From Microvirga sp. TS319 (GTDB taxonomy: Bacteria; Pseudomonadota; Alphaproteobacteria; Rhizobiales; Beijerinckiaceae): DNA of 64,000 bases. The position numbers were made by a program, and so were the translations under genes. Positions within the stretch are counted from its first letter, which is position 1. Each line of letters starts with the position of its first letter. The stretch spans positions 595,001 to 659,000 of the forward strand of contig NZ_JBGGGT010000002.1 of NCBI RefSeq assembly GCF_041276405.1, written 5' to 3'. Below the pieces are notes generated by a model, which had not been told where the DNA came from, made no database searches, and was given only the letters and a program-made list of their open reading frames with translations. Of the stretch, positions 59,401-64,000 are shown one piece after another.

Positions 59401-62006
59401 TTCCCGATGGGGCGGTGCTGTCCCACGGCGAGCCGCTGGGCAACAACAGCTGGAGCGTTCCGCCGTCCGCGCTGTCGCATCTGACGATCACGCCGCCGCA
59501 CGACTTCTCCGGCCGGATCGAGCTGTCGCTGCAGGTGACGGCTCGCGAGAAGAACGGCAGCACGGCGACCTCGGAGGCCTCCTTCGTGGTTCAGGTGGGC
59601 GGTGTCGCAGATGCGCCGAGCGTGACCGTGGTGGATGCTCACGGGCGGGAGGACACGCCGGTGTCTCTCGATGGGCTCGGCGGCGCCTTGAGCGACATCG
59701 ACGGCTCGGAGAGCCTCGCCTTCATCCTCAGCGGCGTGCCCGAGGGCGCCACGCTCAGCGCCGGCACCGATCTCGGCGGCGGCCGCTGGGCGCTCACGGA
59801 AGCCCAGCTGTCCGGCCTCACCCTGAACCCGCCGACGAACGCTTCGGGCAGCTACACGCTGACCCTCACGGGAATCGCGACGGAAAAGGCAGGCGGTCCC
59901 GGCGCCTCGACTTCGGCCACCTTCACCGTGACGGTCGATCCGGTGGCGGACAAGCCGGTCGTCACGGCAAGCAACGTGGTGGGGCAGGAGGACGAACCGA
60001 TTGCCCTCAGGCTGACGGCCGCTCTGACCGACACCGATGGTTCGGAAACTCTGTCGATCCTTTTGACGGGCGTGCCCGAGGGTTTCACGCTGTCGGCGGG
60101 CGTGAGAAACGCCGATGGCAGCTGGAGCCTGTCCGCGTCGCAGCTCGCGGGGCTCACCCTGAACCCGCCGGATGATTTCTCCGGGTCGCTCAATCTGACG
60201 CTGCATGCGACGGCAACGGAAAGCGCAACGGGCGATGCGATCACGACCGAGGCACGGTTCCAGGTGCAGGTCGAGGCCGTGGCCGACGCGCCCCTCGCGA
60301 GCGCCCGCGACGTGTTCGGTGACGAGGACACGGATATTCCGCTCAACCTCTCGGCCTCCCTGGTGGACCGCGACGGCTCGGAGACGCTGTCGGTCGTCAT
60401 CACGGGGATTCCCGATGGGGCGGTGCTGTCCCACGGCGAGCCGCTGGGCAACAACAGCTGGAGCGTTCCGCCGTCCGCGCTGTCGCATCTGACGATCACG
60501 CCGCCGCACGACTTCTCCGGCCGGATCGAGCTGTCGCTGCAGGTGACGGCTCGCGAGAAGAACGGCAGCACGGCGACCTCGGAGGCCTCCTTCGTGGTTC
60601 AGGTGGGCGGTGTCGCAGATGCGCCGAGCGTGACCGTGGTGGATGCTCACGGGCGGGAGGACACGCCGGTGTCTCTCGATGGGCTCGGCGGCGCCTTGAG
60701 CGACATCGACGGCTCGGAGAGCCTCGCCTTCATCCTCAGCGGCGTGCCCGAGGGCGCCACGCTCAGCGCCGGCACCGATCTCGGCGGCGGCCGCTGGGCG
60801 CTCACGGAAGCCCAGCTGTCCGGCCTCACCCTGAACCCGCCGCATGATTTCTCCGGAACGCTCAATCTGACGCTGCACGCGACGGCAACGGAAAGCGCAA
60901 CGGGCGATGCGATCACGACCGAGGCGCGGTTCCAGGTGCAGGTTCAAGGCGTGGCGGATGCGCCGCTGCTTCAGGCCAACGACGTCACCGGCGAGGAGGA
61001 TCATGCGATTGCGCTGAATCTCTCGGCGGCGCTGAGCGATACGGATGGGTCGGAACAGCTGTCCTCCGTCACAATCTCCGGATTGCCGGACGGCTTCGTC
61101 CTTTCGCAAGGCACGATGAGCGCGAACGGCACGTGGCGGGTGTCTGCGGACATGCTGTCGGATGTGCGGCTGATCCCGCCTCAGAACTGGAACGGAACGC
61201 TGCACCTGACGCTTCATGCCACGAGCCTGGAGACCGCATCGGGCAGCACCGCGACGTCATCGGCTCCCTTCACGGTCACCGTGGCGCCCGTCAATGACGC
61301 ACCTGAAGTCTCGCTCACGGCCCCCGGCCATTCGGATGCGGGCTCTCATGCCGTCAGCGCGATCGGCGGCGTGCAGGCGGAGGATGTCGACAGCACCCAT
61401 CTTTCCGGGGCGACCGTCACTCTCTCAGGAGGACATCCGGGCGACAGGCTCGATTTCGAAGGGTTCGCGCTCCATCACGAGAGCGGCCATGTGATGATCG
61501 GCGATACCGGCATCGAGCTGGTCGGGGGCGGCTACGACCCCGCGACCGGAAGCCTATCTCTCAGCGGCAGCGCCCCGCCGGACACCTATGCGGCGGTGCT
61601 GCGCGCGCTGGTGCTGGAGAACCCGGACGGAACGGGCCTTGCTGCCGGCACCCGGAGCATCGGGGTGACGCTTGTGGATCAGGAAGGGGCCGCTTCGGTT
61701 CCGAAGACGGTTGACGTGATCGTGGACGACATGGTGCCAGATCCCGTCGGGACGGGCGAGCAGGGCTTTGCCGCGGCCTCGCTCGAACCCGCGCAGGATC
61801 ACCTCGGGTCCGATGTCCTTTTGCTGATCGCAGAGAGCGGAGGTGAAACGACCGATACCGGCAGCCTGTGGACGGAGCATCTCGATCAAGGTCCCGATCA
61901 CGCCGCCGTGCCGCATGCACCGGCCGATCTCGATCATCTGGGATCCGATCAGATTCAGCCGATCAACGATTTTCACGTGGAGATCGGGCGTGTGAACTGG
62001 TCCTGA
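50469..62006 (+). CDS. giant repetitive surface protein/adhesin, type I secretion cargo
   Basis: 3845 residues, strongly acidic. Residues 1-185 are unique, with a hydrophobic stretch [19 protein letters not shown] and a Pro-rich linker. From about 190 to 3605 I count 30 tandem Ig/cadherin-like modules of about 113 residues. Each carries an EDxxIxLxL strand, a DxDGSE-type acidic loop that probably binds Ca2+, [13 protein letters not shown] turns, LTPPxDFSGT and an xVxVxxVADAP junction. A Gly-rich hinge lies at about 2565-2590 between modules 21 and 22. The last 240 residues are a different beta domain plus an acidic tail ending [11 protein letters not shown]. No signal peptide and no RTX nonapeptides. 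Encoded with its exporter; probably an adhesin or biofilm protein. Several DNA blocks are nearly identical, so copy number may vary. Confidence 0.9.
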   Translation: MTQQIDPTIPFDASVIDEEMLRALRAVQRSLSQGDGGASGILVSGIATAAMVATVQGGAQGGFVLGPDGAPAPEALPTYARQDEPLKPLDPALSNPLSIPQDFALLELLAPNVSAPASAITMLRGAGPHGSSDAVSLDQPSAPAAVPVIPAAPGVSPKPPVVTPPPVVRPPQDQPDVTAETPIAQAADAEGDEDQAIALHLTVALTDTDGSETLTVRILGVPDGAVLSHGHREPDGSWSVDPRDVADLTLTPPHDFSGRIELTMRVTSHERSGSTAVSEASFAVHVAPVADAPGVSVADAHGREDEVVSLAGLGGRLSDIDGSETLSFVLSGVPTGATLSAGTNLGGGRWALTEGQLSGLTLTPPENASGTFTMTLTAVATERVGGSSAKTSATFTLILDPVVDDGTIGGSSVGDEDQWIALKPTFAMTDRDGSETWSETTMVSGVPAGALLSQGREVAPGVWEVSTAALQAGLVSIKPPADSDNDFNLTLKATLTDTANGVSASREVSGRYGIEVTAVADAPSATASDVDGKEDQAIALKLTAALTDTDGSETLSVVILGVPDGASLSAGHRAADGSWHVDPADLAGLTLTPPRDFSGTLDLTLQATSRETANGAIATTRSPFQVHVDGEADAPRVDAREVTGQEDEPIALNLAAALVDTDGSEQLSSVTITGVPPGASLSRGSRSPDGTWVLDPSDLPHLVLTPPENYSGTLSLTVHVTSRETANGSLATTDVPFKVHVNAVADEPELRADGVAGKEDEAIALKLEAKLTDTDGSEVLSIRILGIPDGASLDHGTRMADGTWVVDPADLGSLKITPPKDFSGTIDLTLEATAREGSNGSVATSRTPFQVQVEAVADAPEITANGASGQEDESIPLNLSTRVADRDGSEEIASVVILGVPDGASLSAGHRAADGSWHVDPADLGSLKITPPKDFSGTIDLTLEATAREGSNGSVATSRTPFQVQVEAVADAPEITANGASGQEDESIPLNLSTRVADRDGSEEIASVVISGVPDGFSLTHGTPVGHGAWRIDPAELSQVAIVPPKDYSGTFNLTIETTSREISNGSQASSTRTFPVRVEAVPDQPTVGAHDASGKEDTPIALKLTAALTDTDGSETLSVVILGVPDGASLSAGHRAADGSWHVDPADLAGLTLTPPRDFSGTLDLTLQATSRETANGAIATTRSSFQVHVDGVADAPSVTLKDVSGDEDTSISLRLMAALTDTDGSETLSVVILGVPPGASLSHGARQPDGTWVLNPSDLPHLVLTPPENYSGDIRLTVHATSRESDGDTASTEKSFTVTVNPVADAPSATASDVDGKEDQAIALKLTAALTDTDGSETLSVVILGVPDGASLSAGHRAADGSWHVDPADLAGLTLTPPRDFSGTLDLTLQATSREKANGHEATTEVEFQVDVDAVADAPRVDAREVTGQEDEPIALNLAAALVDTDGSEQLSSVTITGVPPGASLSRGSRSPDGTWVLDPSDLPHLVLTPPENYSGTLSLTVHVTSRETANGSLATTDVPFKVHVNAVADEPELRADGVAGKEDEAIALKLEAKLTDTDGSEVLSIRILGIPDGASLDHGTRMADGTWVVDPADLGSLKITPPKDFSGTIDLTLEATAREGSNGSVATSRTPFQVQVEAVADAPEITANGASGQEDESIPLNLSTRVADRDGSEEIASVVISGVPDGFSLTHGTPVGHGAWRIDPAELSQVAIVPPKDYSGTFNLTIETTSREISNGSQASSTRTFPVRVEAVPDQPTVGAHDASGKEDTRITLDISAGLTDTDGSEVLSIVIQGLPAGTRLSAGVENADGSWTLTPAQLPGLTMTPPTNWSGTRTITVVAHSRETSSNLEATNSTTFQLDVDGVADAPSVILKNVSGDEDTAISLNLKVSLVDTDGSETLSVVISGVPHDAVLSHGTRQPDGTWSVNASDVSKLKLTPPHDFSGDIRLTVHATSRESDGDTASTEKSFTVTVNPVADAPSATASDVDGKEDQAIALKLTAALTDTDGSETLSVVILGVPDGASLSAGHRAADGSWHVDPADLAGLTLTPPRDFSGTLDLTLQATSREKANGHEATTEVEFQVDVDAVADAPGLRVSPAVGDEDMAIPLHVSAWATDRDNSERIVGFHLMDVPEGAVVMAGGVVLERDANGTILVPPGAIDTLTITPPPQSDVDFTLRVSAISEEPNGSRAESAPMDLPVTVRAVADMPTMLTPGASGFEDTEIPLDLRAATVDTDGSETITFVISNLPAGAILSEGTYRGSGIWSLTAEEAARVTLLPPPDFSGSIPLTVTMIAQERNGGDQKVSTIVFPVQVDAVVDRPAVGGLDGKTGDWGTMHGTEDKPIPLDLDPGLSDRDGSEKVVGDIIVSGIPESAVLKLADGTVILPDTEGRYRIPSDHMEGVTLTMPLNSDKRETLTIEMTIEDHGGVRATIGGHMVVDPLGDADPPKLEVGPSSGNGHVSIDAEQGWIPLHIAAELTDKDDSETLYMMVQNVPRGASLSDGSPVGNGIWLVPVASLPTLAIRPGARQYGNFDLQVTAIAVEREGDREASTKPLTVTVTVPEGAGDGGGGEGGGSDGGGDVGGGGTDPASKIAQPPTLTIGHATTTEDNAVALSIKAELADSDHGREALGIRIQGVPENARLSVGLQDPKTGDWLLRPEDLAKVELVPPPDFAGTITLMVTAVSQEATGSQACTTSPLEIVVTPVADAAVIKAAPARGFEDQPVDLNLDIRTGDSDDSETITSIILSGLTGGARIADGPGITNNGDGTWTVHPDHLSGVQVIPPPNGHGHFEVTVRVTTQETANGHATTTTKTVAFDVAPVADAPTVIVNDASGREDGSIDLHLSARLNDTDGSEVLSVVIEGLPPGARLTAGVNNGDGSWTLTPAQLSGLKLIPPADWSGTMDLTMHAHARERSNGSVESRSAPFQVQVEAVADAPLASARDVFGDEDTDIPLNLSASLVDRDGSETLSVVITGIPDGAVLSHGEPLGNNSWSVPPSALSHLTITPPHDFSGRIELSLQVTAREKNGSTATSEASFVVQVGGVADAPSVTVVDAHGREDTPVSLDGLGGALSDIDGSESLAFILSGVPEGATLSAGTDLGGGRWALTEAQLSGLTLNPPTNASGSYTLTLTGIATEKAGGPGASTSATFTVTVDPVADKPVVTASNVVGQEDEPIALRLTAALTDTDGSETLSILLTGVPEGFTLSAGVRNADGSWSLSASQLAGLTLNPPDDFSGSLNLTLHATATESATGDAITTEARFQVQVEAVADAPLASARDVFGDEDTDIPLNLSASLVDRDGSETLSVVITGIPDGAVLSHGEPLGNNSWSVPPSALSHLTITPPHDFSGRIELSLQVTAREKNGSTATSEASFVVQVGGVADAPSVTVVDAHGREDTPVSLDGLGGALSDIDGSESLAFILSGVPEGATLSAGTDLGGGRWALTEAQLSGLTLNPPHDFSGTLNLTLHATATESATGDAITTEARFQVQVQGVADAPLLQANDVTGEEDHAIALNLSAALSDTDGSEQLSSVTISGLPDGFVLSQGTMSANGTWRVSADMLSDVRLIPPQNWNGTLHLTLHATSLETASGSTATSSAPFTVTVAPVNDAPEVSLTAPGHSDAGSHAVSAIGGVQAEDVDSTHLSGATVTLSGGHPGDRLDFEGFALHHESGHVMIGDTGIELVGGGYDPATGSLSLSGSAPPDTYAAVLRALVLENPDGTGLAAGTRSIGVTLVDQEGAASVPKTVDVIVDDMVPDPVGTGEQGFAAASLEPAQDHLGSDVLLLIAESGGETTDTGSLWTEHLDQGPDHAAVPHAPADLDHLGSDQIQPINDFHVEIGRVNWS
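52361..53159 (+). repeat. long internal repeat of the adhesin gene, block 1
   Basis: About 799 bp that reads the same as 54719-55517 (offset 2358 bp) at every place I compared. The last 264 bp (52896-53159) are also repeated in tandem at 53235-53498 (offset 339 bp, exactly 113 codons) with a single base difference noticed. Confidence 0.85.
53235..53760 (+). repeat. internal repeat of the adhesin gene, block 2
   Basis: Nearly identical to 55254-55779 (offset 2019 bp, 673 codons, six modules). Differences I noticed are silent single bases, for example ttctccctg versus ttctctctg and ccggacc versus ccggatc. Confidence 0.8.
54291..54730 (+). repeat. internal repeat of the adhesin gene, block 3
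   Basis: About 440 bp nearly identical to 56310-56749 at the same 2019-bp offset as block 2. Between the two blocks the corresponding modules have diverged, consistent with patchy gene conversion. Confidence 0.8.
59249..59834 (+). repeat. internal repeat of the adhesin gene, block 4
   Basis: 586 bp reading the same as 60257-60842 (offset 1008 bp, 336 codons, three modules). Covers the C-terminal set of modules, separate from blocks 1 to 3. Confidence 0.85.
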
Positions 62007-62133
62007 CGGGAGCGCGAAGGGGCCGCGCGTTCCCGCCGCCGGATCAGGCGGCGCCATATGGCTTGAGCTCAATGGGAGAGGTGGAACCGGCTCTTCGCGC
62101 GTCCGGAGGCGATTACTGGTCAGCGGCAGATAA

Positions 62134-62223
62134 TGGCGGAGGGAGCGGGATTCGAACCCGCGATACGGTTTCCCGTATACACACTTTCCAGGCGTGCGCC
62201 TTCAACCACTCGGCCACCCCTCC
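62134..62223 (-). tRNA. tRNA-Ser (anticodon GGA)
   Basis: On the minus strand the gene begins GGAGGGGTGGCCGAGTGG and ends with the T-arm GGTTCGAATCCCGCTCCCTC and an encoded GCCA. The anticodon loop contains GGA and reads UCC/UCU serine codons. A long variable arm is present, giving 90 nt including CCA. The acceptor stem GGAGGG/CCCTCC pairs fully. Confidence 0.96.
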
Positions 62224-62419
62224 GACGTGGAACTCTCCCGAAGGCGAAACCTTGTTCGCACCCTGTGCGAACCGGCGAGTTCCCTGCATCTCTGCGGAGC
62301 GCTCCTGTAGCTCCAAAACGGTCCCGATGGCAAGACCGAAGTGAAGAAAGTTTCTGCGGGGTGACTTTGCGGCACCTAAAAAACGCTCTAGATAGTTCCC
62401 TCTGTTTAGGGGGGCTCTT

Positions 62420-62740
62420 GTGAAATTCCTGGCGCGTAGTGTGGGGCTTCTATTGGTCGCGGCCGGTTTCATCGGCTTGGTGATCGATGGAACGCGATCC
62501 ATCGTCAATCACACGATCTCCTTCGTCTCCATCTCGAGCGCTGCGGGAACCCTGTTCCCGGACGGGGCGGCAGGCTTCGAGGGGCAGGTGGCGGCGCGCA
62601 CCTATCCGTGGCTGTGGGATCCCTTCGTGAGCCAGCTGCTCCAGCTTCCCGCCTCGGTCACAGGCTTTGTCGTCGGCGTTCTGCTCCTCTGGCTCGGCCA
62701 GAAGCCGCTCGAGCCGATCGGACATTTCGCGGGCCGCTGA
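62420..62740 (+). CDS. small membrane protein, PetM-like hypothetical
   Basis: 106 residues from a GTG start. Two hydrophobic segments: SVGLLLVAAGFIGLVIDGTR near the N-terminus, which could also be a signal anchor, and ASVTGFVVGVLLLWLGQKPL near the C-terminus. Between them is a short soluble loop with ISFVSISSAAGTLFPDG and YPWLWDPFVSQLLQLP. I have seen similar short proteins next to this tRNA/MsrA region in Rhizobiales but cannot assign a function. GGGGGG lies 5 nt before the GTG. Confidence 0.7.
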   Translation: MKFLARSVGLLLVAAGFIGLVIDGTRSIVNHTISFVSISSAAGTLFPDGAAGFEGQVAARTYPWLWDPFVSQLLQLPASVTGFVVGVLLLWLGQKPLEPIGHFAGR

Positions 62741-62827
62741 TACGGGTTCGCGGCAGGGTGAGGGACCAAGCCCCTCGCGCCGGGGCTAGGGAAGGCCTAC
62801 ATAAGGCGGGTCACAGGAGAGGTCTCC

Positions 62828-63487
62828 ATGTTCCGCTTCCGCAAACCCCTCGATCTTCCCACGCGCGAAGAGGCCTTGCCGGGCCGCGCCACTGAGATTC
62901 CCACCGCCGAAACCCATTTCATCAACGGCCATCCCCTGAAGCCGCCCTATCCCGAGGGAATGCAGAAGGCGCTGTTCGGGCTCGGCTGCTTCTGGGGCGC
63001 CGAGCGCAAATTCTGGCAGATGGGAGACGGCATCTGGGTGACGGCCGCGGGCTATTCCGCCGGCATCACACCCAATCCCACCTATGAGGAAGTGTGCACC
63101 GGCATGACCGGGCACAACGAGGTGGTGCTCGTCGTCTTCGATCCCAAGAAGACGTCCTACGAGGCGCTTCTGAAGTCCTTCTGGGAGAACCACGATCCGA
63201 CCCAGGGCATGCGCCAGGGCAACGATGTGGGCACGCAGTACCGCTCGGGGATCTACGTCTTCGACGATGCCCAGCGCAGGGCCGCCGAAGCCTCGAAGGC
63301 GGCCTATGCGGAGGCCCTTGCGGAGCGCGGCTACGGCCCCCCCACCACCGAGATCCTGGATGCCGGGCCATTCTACTTCGCCGAGGATTATCACCAGCAG
63401 TATCTGGCGAAGAACCCGAACGGCTATTGCGGCCTTGGCGGCACCGGCGTGTCCTGCCAGATCGGGACCGGCGTCGCGGCCGAATAG
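62828..63487 (+). CDS. msrA: peptide-methionine (S)-S-oxide reductase MsrA
   Basis: 219 residues, usual for MsrA with an N-terminal extension. The catalytic motif is [11 protein letters not shown] with nucleophile Cys54. Substrate pocket elements [49 protein letters not shown] and YRSGIYVF are all present. C-terminal recycling cysteines lie in [15 protein letters not shown]. It repairs methionine-S-sulfoxide in oxidised proteins using thioredoxin. AGGAGAGG precedes the ATG. Convergent with mepA. Confidence 0.95.
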   Translation: MFRFRKPLDLPTREEALPGRATEIPTAETHFINGHPLKPPYPEGMQKALFGLGCFWGAERKFWQMGDGIWVTAAGYSAGITPNPTYEEVCTGMTGHNEVVLVVFDPKKTSYEALLKSFWENHDPTQGMRQGNDVGTQYRSGIYVFDDAQRRAAEASKAAYAEALAERGYGPPTTEILDAGPFYFAEDYHQQYLAKNPNGYCGLGGTGVSCQIGTGVAAE

Positions 63488-63530
63488 GGCGCAAGCCCGG
63501 ACAAGGAGGGCGAGCGCCTCCGGGCGCCCG

Positions 63531-64000
63531 TCAGGGCGCCGCAAGGACGCGGCGGCATTCCTCGGGGAGCTGCGCCATCGTCAAGGGCGGGCGCGGCTTG
63601 CCGGGCTTCGGGTGCAGCATCTCCGGCGTGAACCAGGCGGCGAGATCCGCCCCGCACCCGTCGCCGCTCGGCGGCGGATCCTGATCGGAGCAGGCGGCGT
63701 CTCCCGCCGGGCAGGCGATCCGGATGTGGAAATGGTAGTTGTGGCCCCATGTGGGACGCACTTTTCTCAGCCAGCCTCGGTCCTCTCCGGCCTCGCGGCA
63801 CAGCGCTTTCTTGATGGCCGGGTTCACGAAGACGCGCGCGACGTCCTTCTCCTTCGCGGCCGCGCGGATGAGGGCCGTGTGCTGCGGCGTCCAGGTCGCC
63901 GGATCCACGTCGAGCCAGTCGCCGCGCACGACATTGGTGGCGGACATCTCCTCCCGCTCGACCCGCGACAGGCGGCGATCGGGCATGGGGGTGAGCCACA
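63531..64000 (-). CDS. mepA: penicillin-insensitive murein endopeptidase MepA, C-terminal part
   Basis: Minus-strand gene cut by the right window edge; about 156 C-terminal codons are visible. The frame reads WLTPMPDRRLSRVEREEMSA, WTPQHTALIRAAAKEKDVAR, VFVNPAIKKALCREAGEDRG, and then the zinc/active-site region WGHNYHFHIRIACPAGD, followed by a Cys-containing C-terminus (CSDQDPP, GDGCGADLAAWF) typical of MepA. It cleaves D-alanyl-meso-diaminopimelyl cross-links in the periplasm. The ATG at 63986 is internal, since the MepA-like frame continues past it to the window edge. The signal peptide and first zinc ligands lie outside. Confidence 0.92.
   Translation of the reverse strand, partial: WLTPMPDRRLSRVEREEMSATNVVRGDWLDVDPATWTPQHTALIRAAAKEKDVARVFVNPAIKKALCREAGEDRGWLRKVRPTWGHNYHFHIRIACPAGDAACSDQDPPPSGDGCGADLAAWFTPEMLHPKPGKPRPPLTMAQLPEECRRVLAAP

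Noticed and set aside
63094..63684. Plus-strand frame overlapping msrA and running past its end
   Set aside because: Out-of-frame shadow of msrA and antisense to mepA, without any recognisable protein features.

Overview
The window is a GC-rich alphaproteobacterial chromosome segment. The 16S rRNA gene, an encoded-CCA tRNA-Ser, a TIGR02186/TauE pair and dispersed palindromic repeats all fit Hyphomicrobiales. A Methylobacteriaceae (Microvirga-like) genome is my best guess; it is an inference, not a proven assignment.

Layout. 1-1310: 5' two thirds of a 16S rRNA gene on the minus strand, with its leader, boxA and a 17-bp-spaced promoter. 2005-4692: a soluble FtsK translocase. 4693-6226: repeats, a CheB methylesterase pseudogene with three frameshifts, and a small frameshifted gene. 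6329-8029: a Crp/Fnr regulator and two small secreted proteins. 8264-13227: a complete branched-chain 2-oxoacid dehydrogenase operon (E1 alpha, E1 beta, E2, E3). 13348-22434: a PgtC/PgtB/PgtA-like signalling set (periplasmic binding protein, histidine kinase, sigma-54 activator), then a sigma-54 promoter and an ABC importer whose binding protein is a paralogue of the sensor. 22622-23979: Gph and a histidine phosphatase. 24198-31818: an IclR-controlled operon pairing a PotABCD-like importer with a three-subunit HcnABC/opine-oxidase-like dehydrogenase. 31972-39090: an organosulfur cluster (sulfatase, IclR regulator, TauABC-like importer, TauE/SafE exporter, TIGR02186 protein). 39149-41851: an EmrAB-like efflux pair. 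42164-62006: a putative adhesion locus. 62134-64000: tRNA-Ser, a small membrane protein, MsrA and the 3' part of mepA.

The adhesion locus is the most interesting part. An MHYT-PAS-GGDEF-EAL protein precedes a type I secretion operon of two different ABC half-transporters, an HlyD-type adaptor and a 3845-residue protein with 30 Ig/cadherin-like modules. Both the c-di-GMP gene and the secretion operon are preceded, in the same orientation, by a related element of about 105 nt. It folds into four hairpins and shows compensatory base changes between the two copies. This suggests a structured RNA leader coordinating c-di-GMP signalling with adhesin export; I do not recognise it as a known riboswitch. 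The two exporter ATPases have degenerate, differing nucleotide-binding motifs, and the adhesin has no RTX repeats.
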